Assembly (NCBI GenBank): GCA_046086305.1 | Contig: JBJSXI010000043.1 | Span: 1 to 23,547, forward strand | Direction of reading: 5' to 3' | Origin: UBA668 sp046086305 | GTDB taxonomy: Bacteria > Actinomycetota > Acidimicrobiia > Acidimicrobiales > Ilumatobacteraceae | Length of the DNA: 23,547 nt | In this document: positions 1-7,383 of the stretch, piece by piece | Position numbering within the stretch: position 1 is the first letter of the stretch | Layout: every line of letters begins with the position of its first letter | Notes under the pieces: generated by a model | Seen by the model: the letters and a program-made list of their open reading frames with translations, nothing else | What the model was told of the DNA's origin: nothing | Databases searched by the model: none | Program-made: the position numbers and the translations under genes

Positions 1-1643
1 TGCTCCTCGGCACCTACGAGCAGGACAACCGGCCGTGGTCGCCGCACGAGACACCGTGGGACTTCGTGTTCCAGCTGCTCCCCCACGACCTCGACCGCAT
101 CGCTCCCGAACTCGAGCGGGCGTTCAAGCACTTCCCGGCCATCGGACGGGCCGGGATCAAGAAGTTCGTCAACGGCCCGTTCACCTTCAGCCCCGACGGC
201 AACCCCCTCGTCGGTCCGATCAAGGGCATGCGCGGCATGTGGATGGCCAACGCCGTGATGGCCGGCCTGTCACAGGGCGGCGGCGTCGGCCTGTCCCTCG
301 CCCAGTGGATGGTGCACGGCGACCCCGGTGCCGACATCTGGGGGATGGACGTGGCGCGCTACGGCGACTTCGCGACGTTGGCCTACACCAACGCCAAGGT
401 ACGCGAGAACTACGCCCGTCGCTTCCGCATCACCTTCCCCAACGAGGAACTGCCGGCAGCCCGACCGCTGCACACGACGCCGATCTACGACCGCCTCACG
501 GCGCACAATGCCGTGTGGGGTGCCAGCTTCGGCCTCGAACACCCTCTGTGGTTCCAGACCCCGGGCGCCGAGCCGCGCGAGGACGTGACGTTCTACCGGT
601 CGAACGCGTTTGCGCTCGTCGCCGAGGAGAGCCGCGCGGTGCGTGAGCGGGTCGGCTTCAGCGAGGCCTCCAACTTCGCCAAGTACCGCGTGCGCGGACA
701 CGGCGCCGCGAACTGGTTGCAGGGCCTGTTCACCAATGCCCTGCCGAAGATCGGTCGCACCAATCTCACCGCGATGCTCAACCCGCAGGGGCGCATCGTC
801 GGCGAGTTCTCGGTGTCGCGGGTCGGCCCGGACGACTTCTTCCTGTTCGGTTCGCAGGCCGCCGAGGTGTACCACCCGCGCTGGTTCCTCGCCCACCTTC
901 CCGAAGGGAGCCCGATCTCCTTCGAGGTGCTCTCGCTCTCGATGGTCGGCCTCACGGTGGCCGGGCCGCGCTCGCGCGACGTGCTGCAGAAGCTCACCCA
1001 CACCTCACTCGCCACGGCGGACTTCCCGTTCATGTCGTTCCGCCAGGTCGACCTCGGCATGGCGCCGGTGTGGTTGTCGCGGATGACCTATACGGGCGAC
1101 CTCGGCTACGAGATCTGGATGCAGCCCGAGTACCAGCGCTACCTGTTCGACCTGATCTGGGACGCCGGTCGCGAGTTCGACATGCGCCTGTTCGGGTTCC
1201 GCGCCCTCATCACCATGCGTCTCGAGAAGAGCTTCGGCACGTGGTTCCGCGAATACCGACCCATCTACACACCCCTCGAGGCCGGGATGGACCGGGTCCT
1301 CAAGTTCGACCACGACTTCATCGGCCGCGCCGCGGTCGAGGCCGAGATGGCCGCCGGCGGCCCCTCGCGTCGCCTCGTCACCTTCGACGTCGACGTCGAC
1401 CCTGCGGCGCCCGCCGATGTCATCGGCGACGAGCCCGTGTGGCACGACGGCAAGGTGGTCGGCTGGGTCACCTCGGGTGGCTACGCCCACTATTCGGCCC
1501 GCTCGCTCGCCCTCGGCTACATCCCGAGTGAGTTGGCATCGGCCGACTCGGGGTTCGAGATCGAGATCATCGGTCGTCGCCGCCCGGCCCGGATCCTGCA
1601 CGAGCCGGTCCTCGACCCGGCCGGTCTGCGGATGCGCGCCTGA
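1..1643 (+). CDS. Dimethylglycine/sarcosine dehydrogenase-like flavoprotein with GcvT domain (5' truncated)
   Basis: The reading frame is open from the window edge (first full codon at base 3) to TGA at 1641-1643. The 546 residues visible are the C-terminal two thirds of a protein usually about 800 aa long. The first 100 or so residues are the end of the FAD-dependent oxidase fold, with a motif reading NGPFTFSPDGNPLVGP. A linker domain follows, then a GcvT aminomethyltransferase-like domain (SRMTYTGDLGYEIW, then the RLEKSFGTWFREY stretch) and a GcvT C-terminal barrel. Family members oxidatively demethylate dimethylglycine or sarcosine and pass the methyl carbon to tetrahydrofolate as 5,10-methylene-THF. 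The substrate cannot be set from this fragment. It differs clearly from the second family member at 22290, so it is a paralogue. The family call is firm; the N-terminal flavin-binding part lies outside the window. Confidence 0.9.
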   Translation, partial: LLGTYEQDNRPWSPHETPWDFVFQLLPHDLDRIAPELERAFKHFPAIGRAGIKKFVNGPFTFSPDGNPLVGPIKGMRGMWMANAVMAGLSQGGGVGLSLAQWMVHGDPGADIWGMDVARYGDFATLAYTNAKVRENYARRFRITFPNEELPAARPLHTTPIYDRLTAHNAVWGASFGLEHPLWFQTPGAEPREDVTFYRSNAFALVAEESRAVRERVGFSEASNFAKYRVRGHGAANWLQGLFTNALPKIGRTNLTAMLNPQGRIVGEFSVSRVGPDDFFLFGSQAAEVYHPRWFLAHLPEGSPISFEVLSLSMVGLTVAGPRSRDVLQKLTHTSLATADFPFMSFRQVDLGMAPVWLSRMTYTGDLGYEIWMQPEYQRYLFDLIWDAGREFDMRLFGFRALITMRLEKSFGTWFREYRPIYTPLEAGMDRVLKFDHDFIGRAAVEAEMAAGGPSRRLVTFDVDVDPAAPADVIGDEPVWHDGKVVGWVTSGGYAHYSARSLALGYIPSELASADSGFEIEIIGRRRPARILHEPVLDPAGLRMRA

Positions 1644-1651
1644 CCCGATTT

Positions 1652-1680
1652 CCGGTGCGTCCGTACTGCGAATGCACCGG
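1652..1680. repeat. Inverted repeat between the DMGDH-like gene and the receptor promoter
   Basis: CCGGTGC (1652-1658) is repeated inverted as GCACCGG (1674-1680) around a 15-nt loop. It sits 9 bases after the upstream stop codon and 9 bases before the candidate -35 box. No T-run follows, so it is a weak terminator candidate; an upstream operator or a plain 3'-end hairpin is equally possible. Confidence 0.4.
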
Positions 1681-1682
1681 TT

Positions 1683-1695
1683 CGGTCATTGACCG
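1683..1695. promoter_or_regulatory. Palindrome over the -35 box (operator candidate)
   Basis: CGGTCATTGACCG is a perfect 6-1-6 inverted repeat and contains the whole -35 box. A repressor bound here would block RNA polymerase. The binding protein is unknown; the IclR-family gene at 15042 is one local candidate. Confidence 0.45.
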
Positions 1696-1717
1696 GGTGG
1701 TCCGCCGGAACTATCGT
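1689..1717 (+). promoter_or_regulatory. Promoter of the receptor-permease-demethylase operon
   Basis: A -35 box TTGACC (1689-1694) and a -10 box TATCGT (1712-1717) are separated by 17 bases, close to the actinobacterial housekeeping consensus. They lie in the 122-bp gap before the receptor gene. Transcription would start near 1724, giving a leader of about 40 nt that contains the strong ribosome site AGGGGGA at 1752-1758. This is the best-formed promoter in the window. Confidence 0.65.
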
Positions 1718-1723
1718 TTCCGG
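1705..1723. promoter_or_regulatory. Inverted repeat bracketing the -10 box (operator candidate)
   Basis: CCGGAA (1705-1710) and TTCCGG (1718-1723) form a perfect 6-7-6 inverted repeat. The -10 box TATCGT sits in its spacer. The TTCCG half-site also occurs as an inverted pair at the fhs promoter (11388-11402), in the opposite orientation. Confidence 0.45.
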
Positions 1724-1765
1724 GACGGCCACCGCGGCCGTTCATTTCCACAGGGGGACATCTCG

Positions 1766-3424
1766 ATGGAGTATCCGGGTACCGAGGCCGACGGCCTCAC
1801 CACCTCGCCGCTGGCAGCATCGCTCACTCGCCGCGATCTGGTGAAGAAGGCCGCCGTGGCCGGACTCGCCATTCCGGCGGTCGGTGCCGCACTCGCGGCA
1901 TGCGGTGGCGACGAGGACACCACTGACACCACGGCCGGACCGGCAACGACCGGCGGCCCCGACACCACGGGCGCACCGGTGGAGGGCGGCATCATCCGCA
2001 TCGCCTCTACCAAGCCCGGTTCGCCGCTCGACCCGATCGCGATGGTCGATCTCGGCACCTACAACGTGATCTCCCAGTCGTTCGAGTACCTCGCCGGCCC
2101 CGAGGGCAGCGACATCGGCCCGATGCTCGCCACCGAGTGGACCGCCAACGACGACTCGACCGAGTGGACCTTCAAGCTCCGCGAGGGTGTCACCTGGCAC
2201 GACGGCTCGCCGTTCACGGCCGCCGACGTCGTCTCGACCCTCGACAAGATCGCCCGTCTCGGCGACGGCCTCGGTGGCGCGATCAGCGAGGGCTCCGCAA
2301 CGGCTTCCGACGATCTCACCGTCGTCATCACGCTGAACAGTCCGAACGCCTCGCTGCCGTACCTCTTGTCGATGTACAACCCACAGGCGGCGATCCTGCC
2401 GGCCAGTTGGGCCGACGGCGAGACCCTCGATGCCAGCCCCACCGGCACCGGCCCGTGGAAGCTCGACTCGTACGATCCCAACTCGGGCGCGACGTTCGTG
2501 CGCAACGAGGCCTGGTGGGGCGGCGCGACCCCGCTCGACGGCGTCGAGCTGGTGTTCTTCAACGACACGGCCGCCCAGGTGACGGCGATGTCCGGCGGCT
2601 CGGTCGACGGCATCCAGTCGTTCGCCGTGGTCGGTGGCGACGCCCTCCTTGCGGATGACAACTTCAACACTGTCGAAGTTCAGGCGTGTCTCCACCGTGA
2701 GATCTGGTTCGGCTGTGACGAGGGTCAGTTCACCGACGCCAAGGTGCGCCAGGCGTTCGCCCTCGCGGTCGACCGCGACGCGCTCGTCGAGTCGCTGTTC
2801 AAGGGCAAGGCCACGGTCGCCAACGACCACGTGATCTTCGACCTCTACGCGTTCCACAACCCCGACGCCGTCGAGCAGCGCACCCGCGACATCGACGCGG
2901 CAAAGGCACTGCTCGCCGAGGCGGGCTTCCCCGACGGGATCACGGCGACGCTCAACGCCGTCGACCTCGGTGAGGTGCCCCAGCTGGCCGAGTTGTTGGC
3001 GATCCAGACCGCAGAGGCCGGGTTCACCCTCGAGCTCAACGTCGAGTCGACCGACACCTTCTACGGCACGCAGTGGTGCATCACCTATCCGTGCGCCGGC
3101 TCGGCCGAGCTCGGCATCGTCGACTACGGTCACCGCCCCACGCCCGACGTGTTCCTCGTGAAGGCGTTCCGGGGCGGCGGAGACTGGAACAGCTCGCAGT
3201 ACGCCTCGGCAGACTTCGATGCAGCGGTCCTCGAGTACCAGTCGACGGCCGACATCGATGCCCGCCGCGAGGTCTGCGGTCGCATCCAGGAGATCATGTG
3301 GAACGACGTGCCCGCGTGCATCCCCTATCGCTACAACGGCCTGGCCGGGTTCGCGAAGACGTTCCAGGGCGTCGAGTTCACCGCCCTCGGTCACGTGCTG
3401 TTGGCGAAGGCCTCGAAGGTCTGA
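1766..3424 (+). CDS. Tat-exported lipoprotein, peptide/nickel-type ABC substrate-binding protein
   Basis: 552 aa. ATG at 1766 is chosen because AGGGGGA lies 7 bases upstream and a signal peptide follows directly; the longer open frame has no start support. The N terminus has a twin-arginine motif (RR at residues 22-23, then DLVKKA), a hydrophobic stretch and a lipobox ending in LAAC with Cys46. Export by Tat followed by lipid anchoring is predicted. A Thr/Asp/Gly-rich linker (about 47-72) precedes an SBP_bac_5 (DppA/OppA) fold, with the typical segment FTAADVVSTLDKIA. This is the ligand receptor for the permeases and ATPase encoded just downstream. Its placement with demethylases argues for a methylated amine or amino-acid ligand rather than general dipeptides, which is inference. 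A terminator-like hairpin follows the stop codon. Confidence 0.92.
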   Translation: MEYPGTEADGLTTSPLAASLTRRDLVKKAAVAGLAIPAVGAALAACGGDEDTTDTTAGPATTGGPDTTGAPVEGGIIRIASTKPGSPLDPIAMVDLGTYNVISQSFEYLAGPEGSDIGPMLATEWTANDDSTEWTFKLREGVTWHDGSPFTAADVVSTLDKIARLGDGLGGAISEGSATASDDLTVVITLNSPNASLPYLLSMYNPQAAILPASWADGETLDASPTGTGPWKLDSYDPNSGATFVRNEAWWGGATPLDGVELVFFNDTAAQVTAMSGGSVDGIQSFAVVGGDALLADDNFNTVEVQACLHREIWFGCDEGQFTDAKVRQAFALAVDRDALVESLFKGKATVANDHVIFDLYAFHNPDAVEQRTRDIDAAKALLAEAGFPDGITATLNAVDLGEVPQLAELLAIQTAEAGFTLELNVESTDTFYGTQWCITYPCAGSAELGIVDYGHRPTPDVFLVKAFRGGGDWNSSQYASADFDAAVLEYQSTADIDARREVCGRIQEIMWNDVPACIPYRYNGLAGFAKTFQGVEFTALGHVLLAKASKV

Positions 3425-3438
3425 CCCTCATCCACTCC

Positions 3439-3474
3439 GAAAGAGGCTGGTCGCTTCGGCGGCCAGCCTCTTTC
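3439..3474 (+). terminator. Terminator-like hairpin between receptor and permease genes
   Basis: A perfect 12-bp stem (3439-3450 pairing with 3463-3474) closes a 12-nt loop. The 3' arm ends in CTCTTTC and is followed by CGTTTCC, so the U-tract is short and broken. It lies 15 bases after the receptor stop codon and 24 bases before the permease start. Partial termination or mRNA 3'-end protection would favour receptor over permease expression. Confidence 0.7.
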
Positions 3475-3497
3475 CGTTTCCGACTACGGTAGGTCCG

Positions 3498-4460
3498 ATG
3501 CTTCGTTACATCGTCAAGCGGGTGCTGCTGTCGCTCATCACTCTGTGGCTCCTCGCGACGATCGTGTTCCTCATGACGTGGTCACTGCCGAGTGATCCCG
3601 CACGTGCCATCTACGGTCCGATGGCGCCAGAGGAGACGGTCGCTGCGTTCCGCGAAACCGTCGGCCTGAACGACCCGCTGCTCCAGCAGTACGGTCGACT
3701 CTTCAAGGGTCTTGCCACCTTCGACTTCGGGCCGTCGTGGGCGAACATGAACTTCACGGTGTGGGAGTACCTCTCGACGCCGCTGTCGAAGACGTTCAAG
3801 CTCGCCGTTCTCGCCCTGGCGATCACCACACCCGTGTCGATCATCGCCGGGCTCGTCGCCGCCCGGTACCGCGACCGCAAGGTCGACCGCGGCATCGTGC
3901 TCACCGGCCTCGCCACCTCGTCGATCCCCGAATTCGTCACCGGCGCCCTGCTGGCCATCGTCGTCGGCGTGAAGCTCGGCTGGGCGAGACCCGTCTACAG
4001 CTCACATGCCGAGCAGCTCTCACCGTGGGGACAGCTGCAGTACTTCATCCTCCCTGCGCTGTCGCTGGCGATCGTCTACTTCGGGTACATCGCGCGCATG
4101 ATGCGCGCCGGCACGATCAGGGCCCTCGACTCCGACTACGTCCGCACCGCGTCGATGAAAGGCTTGTCCGAGTCACAGGTGATGTGGCGTCATGTGCTGC
4201 GCAATGCGATCGCACCGACCATCACGGTCATGTCGGTGCAGGTGGGCTACCTCGTCAGCGGCATCGTCGGAGTGGAGTACGTGTTCAACTACCCCGGCTT
4301 CTCCAAGACTCTGCTCGAGGCGGTGAGCGACCGTGATCTTCCCGTGCTGCAGGTGGCCGTCATCCTCGCCGCGCTCACCTACATGACGGCGACCCTGCTC
4401 GCCGACATCACCATTGCCTGGCTCAACCCACGGGTCCGTCTGGAAATGAGCAACTCATGA
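3498..4460 (+). CDS. ABC transporter permease, DppB/OppB type
   Basis: 320 aa, inner-membrane channel subunit of the importer. ATG at 3498 is chosen because the residues that follow (MLRYIVKRVLLSLITLWLLA) are the standard DppB N terminus, with a first membrane span at about residues 8-30. Further spans and the binding-protein-dependent permease signature follow; the EAA-like loop (SDYVRTASMKGLSESQVMWR) contacts the ATPase. Length is normal for the family. The ribosome site is weak (TAGGT). The gene overlaps the next permease by ATGA, so the two are probably translationally coupled. A possible -10 box (TACGGT, 3485-3490) lies just upstream but has no convincing -35 partner. Confidence 0.93.
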   Translation: MLRYIVKRVLLSLITLWLLATIVFLMTWSLPSDPARAIYGPMAPEETVAAFRETVGLNDPLLQQYGRLFKGLATFDFGPSWANMNFTVWEYLSTPLSKTFKLAVLALAITTPVSIIAGLVAARYRDRKVDRGIVLTGLATSSIPEFVTGALLAIVVGVKLGWARPVYSSHAEQLSPWGQLQYFILPALSLAIVYFGYIARMMRAGTIRALDSDYVRTASMKGLSESQVMWRHVLRNAIAPTITVMSVQVGYLVSGIVGVEYVFNYPGFSKTLLEAVSDRDLPVLQVAVILAALTYMTATLLADITIAWLNPRVRLEMSNS

Positions 4461-5380
4461 CCGACACCTCTGCGGCAGTACCCGAGGCGAACCTCGTCAC
4501 GAGGTCGATGGAGGAACGGCGCACTGCCCGTCGCGAGCGGTGGCGCCTCCTGCGTCGTCGTCCGGGCTTCGTCATCGGCGTGTTCATCGTTGCGCTCTGG
4601 CTCCTGGCAGCGATCTTCGGTCGGCACATCACGCCGTTCGATCCGTTCACCGATCTCAGCGGCCCCCAGCAGTCGCCCAACGGCACGCACTGGTTCGGCA
4701 CCGACAAGATCGGCCGCGACATCTTCTCGCGTGTCGTCGTGGGCGCACGCGACGTGCTGCTCGTCGCACCTCCGGCGGCAATCATCAGCGTCGTCCTCGG
4801 AACGATCCTCGGCATCGTCATGGGCTACTACCGCGGCTGGGTCGACAATGTGGCGAGCCGCTTCGTCGAGGCCTTTCTCGCCCTGCCGGTGGTGATGGTC
4901 GGTCTGCTCGTCCTCACACTCACCGACAGCAGCCCGACACTGAAAACGATCACCTTCGACTCGCGCAAGGTCCTCGTCATCTATGTGGTCTCGCTGCTCT
5001 TCACCCCGATCGTCGCCCGAACGGTGCGGTCGGCGGTGCTCGGCGAACGCGATCTCGACTACGTCGTCTCGGCGAAACTGCGCGGCGAGTCGAACTTCTT
5101 CATCATGACGAGGGAGATCCTCCCCAACATCACCGGTCCGATCATCGTCGAGCTCACCGTGCGCATCGGCTATGCCATCTTCACGGTCGCCACGTTGAGC
5201 TTCCTCGGTGCAGGTCCGCAGCGTCCCTCACCCGACTGGGGCCTCGCCATCTCCGAGGGACGCGACCTGCTGCCCGCCGACATCTGGTGGCCCGTGGTCT
5301 TCCCGTCGCTCGCCATCGTCAGCCTCGTCGTGGCGACCAACCTCATCGCCGACTCGATCCAGGCGGTCTACGAACGATGA
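4457..5380 (+). CDS. ABC transporter permease, DppC/OppC type
   Basis: 307 aa, partner of the DppB-type permease. It starts at ATG 4457, overlapping the upstream stop by 4 bases. A basic cytosolic N terminus (about residues 20-36, ERRTARRERWRLLRRRPG) leads into the first membrane span (about 37-55). The periplasmic-side motif HWFGTDKIGRDIFSR is the classic DppC/OppC signature. An EAA loop (DYVVSAKLRGESNFFIMTRE) and the C-terminal segment LSFLGAGPQRPSPDWG are also typical. Together with the upstream and downstream genes it makes a complete importer. Confidence 0.93.
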   Translation: MTDTSAAVPEANLVTRSMEERRTARRERWRLLRRRPGFVIGVFIVALWLLAAIFGRHITPFDPFTDLSGPQQSPNGTHWFGTDKIGRDIFSRVVVGARDVLLVAPPAAIISVVLGTILGIVMGYYRGWVDNVASRFVEAFLALPVVMVGLLVLTLTDSSPTLKTITFDSRKVLVIYVVSLLFTPIVARTVRSAVLGERDLDYVVSAKLRGESNFFIMTREILPNITGPIIVELTVRIGYAIFTVATLSFLGAGPQRPSPDWGLAISEGRDLLPADIWWPVVFPSLAIVSLVVATNLIADSIQAVYER

Positions 5381-7383
5381 ACACCACACTCACCACCTAC
5401 GCCCTCGATGTCGAAGACCTCGAGCTGGCCTATCTGGTACGCGGCATTCCGCGCCCCGTGCTGCGGGGCGTCTCGCTGCGCGTCGCCCCCGGCGAGGCCT
5501 ACGGCCTCGTCGGCGAGTCCGGATGCGGCAAGTCGACGACGGCCTATGCCGCACTGCGCTATCTGCCGCGCAACGGTCTGATCACCGGCGGGCGGATCCT
5601 CGTCGACGGCACCGACATCACCGACATGGATCGGCGGTCGCTGCGCCAGTTCCGCATGCACAAGGCATCGATGGTGTACCAGGATCCGGGTTCGGCCCTC
5701 AATCCCACCGTGCGTGTGGGCAAGCAGCTGATCGAGTCGTTCACGATCCTCGGCCAGAACCGCTCCGACGCACGCGACAGCGCGCTCGCCGCACTGCGCA
5801 AGGTGCAGATCGCCGACCCCGACCGGGTGATGGGCCGCTATCCCCATCAGCTGTCGGGCGGCATGTTGCAGCGTGTCGTCATCGCCATGGCCCTGGCCTG
5901 CGATCCTGCGCTGCTCGTCCTCGACGAGCCGACGACCGGCCTCGACGCGACCGTCGAGGCCGAGGTCCTCGATCTCGTACGCACCCTTCGCCACGAGACA
6001 GGTGCGGCGATCCTGCTCATCGCCCACAACCTCGGTGTGATCCGCTCGATGTGCGATCGGGTCGGCGTGATGTACGCCGGCAAGATCGTCGAGGAGGGCA
6101 GCGCCGCAGAGGTGTTCGACGCTCCTCGACACCCCTACACCGTCGGACTGCTGCGTTCGCTGCCCCGACGCGGGATGCACAAGGCCCAGAGCGCACTGTC
6201 GACGATTCCCGGCTCGCTGCCCGTGCTGGGCAGCGACCTGCCGACCTGCGTCTTCGTCGATCGCTGCCAGTTGGCCGACGACACGTGTCGGAGCACGATC
6301 CCGCCTGTGGTCGATCTCGGTCAGGGTCATACCACTCGCTGCCACTACCCCAACAAGGTCACCGAGATCGCCGTTGCCGCACCCTCGACCATCCGCGAGC
6401 CGGGCGACTCGACCGTGTTGCAGATCACCGGTGTGTCGAAGACCTTCCGTCAGGCGGGTCACGACATCCCCGCCCTCGTCGGTGTCGACCTGTCGCTCGC
6501 CGACGGCGAGACCCTCGGACTCGTCGGCGAGTCCGGCTCGGGCAAGAGCACCCTGGCCAAGGCCCTCCTCGGTGTGCATGCTCCCGATCCGGGTAGTCAC
6601 GTCCAGCTCGACGATCACGAGCTCGCCCCGGCGATCGGCCAGCGCTCGGCCGACGACAAGCGGGCGATGCAGATCATCTTCCAGAACCCCGACTCGGCCT
6701 TGAACGCGTCGTGGACGGTGCGCAACATCCTCCAGCGCTCGGTGCGCAAGCTCACCGGCAAGGACAAGGCGGCGGCCGACGAGCGCGTGGCCGAACTCGC
6801 CGAACACCTGCGCCTGTCACCGCGTCACCTCGACATGAAGCCGAGCCAGTTGTCGGGCGGCCTGAAGCAGCGCGTCGCGATCGCCCGCGCCTTCGCCGGC
6901 GACCCGCGCATCGTGGTGTGCGACGAGCCCACGTCAGCACTCGACGTGTCCGTACAGGCGGCGATCCTCAACCTGCTCGCCGAACTGCAGAGCGAACAGC
7001 GCACCAGCTACGTGTTCATCAGCCACGACCTCGGTGTCGTGCGCTATCTCGCCGACCGCATCGCCGTGATGTACCTCGGCCGGATCATGGAACTCGGCAC
7101 CACCGACCAGATCTTCGGTGGCACCAACCATCCCTACACCGAGGCACTGCTGTCGGCGGTGCCGAGTGTCGATGGTGAACCACGTCTGCGCATCCGCCTC
7201 GAGGGCGAGATTCCGAGTCCGGCGAACCCGCCCTCGGGATGTGTGTTCCACCCGCGCTGCCACCGGGCCATCGCCGGGGTCTGCGACACCTCCGAGCCGC
7301 CCGTGCAGCAACTCGACCACGGGCACCAGATCCGGTGCCACGTCCCGGCTGCAGAACTCAAGGTCCTCCAGGCCCAGGAATGA
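5377..7383 (+). CDS. Fused double ATPase of the Dpp/Opp-type importer (DppD-DppF fusion)
   Basis: 668 aa, two ABC ATPases in one chain energising the importer. ATG at 5377 overlaps the permease stop (ATGA); the frame stays open far upstream, but that part is the shadow of the permease gene. Half 1 has Walker A GESGCGKST (Lys52), signature LSGGMLQR, Walker B LLVLDEPT and an H-loop reading AHNLG. Half 2 has Walker A GESGSGKST (Lys390), signature LSGGLKQR, Walker B IVVCDEPT and H-loop SHDLG. Both halves keep the catalytic Glu, so both look active. Each half ends in an oligopeptide-transporter C-terminal domain with four cysteines. Fused DppD/F proteins are common in actinobacteria. Confidence 0.94.
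   Translation: MNTTLTTYALDVEDLELAYLVRGIPRPVLRGVSLRVAPGEAYGLVGESGCGKSTTAYAALRYLPRNGLITGGRILVDGTDITDMDRRSLRQFRMHKASMVYQDPGSALNPTVRVGKQLIESFTILGQNRSDARDSALAALRKVQIADPDRVMGRYPHQLSGGMLQRVVIAMALACDPALLVLDEPTTGLDATVEAEVLDLVRTLRHETGAAILLIAHNLGVIRSMCDRVGVMYAGKIVEEGSAAEVFDAPRHPYTVGLLRSLPRRGMHKAQSALSTIPGSLPVLGSDLPTCVFVDRCQLADDTCRSTIPPVVDLGQGHTTRCHYPNKVTEIAVAAPSTIREPGDSTVLQITGVSKTFRQAGHDIPALVGVDLSLADGETLGLVGESGSGKSTLAKALLGVHAPDPGSHVQLDDHELAPAIGQRSADDKRAMQIIFQNPDSALNASWTVRNILQRSVRKLTGKDKAAADERVAELAEHLRLSPRHLDMKPSQLSGGLKQRVAIARAFAGDPRIVVCDEPTSALDVSVQAAILNLLAELQSEQRTSYVFISHDLGVVRYLADRIAVMYLGRIMELGTTDQIFGGTNHPYTEALLSAVPSVDGEPRLRIRLEGEIPSPANPPSGCVFHPRCHRAIAGVCDTSEPPVQQLDHGHQIRCHVPAAELKVLQAQE

Noticed and set aside
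1742..3394. Long minus-strand open frame (550 codons) opposite the receptor gene
   Set aside because: It is a GC-rich shadow frame with Arg/Gly/Val-heavy composition and no recognisable motif. The plus strand carries a clear lipoprotein.
4540..5376. N-terminal extension of the double ATPase into the DppC-type permease gene
   Set aside because: The frame is open only because of base composition. The ATPase family starts at the ATG at 5377, which overlaps the permease stop.
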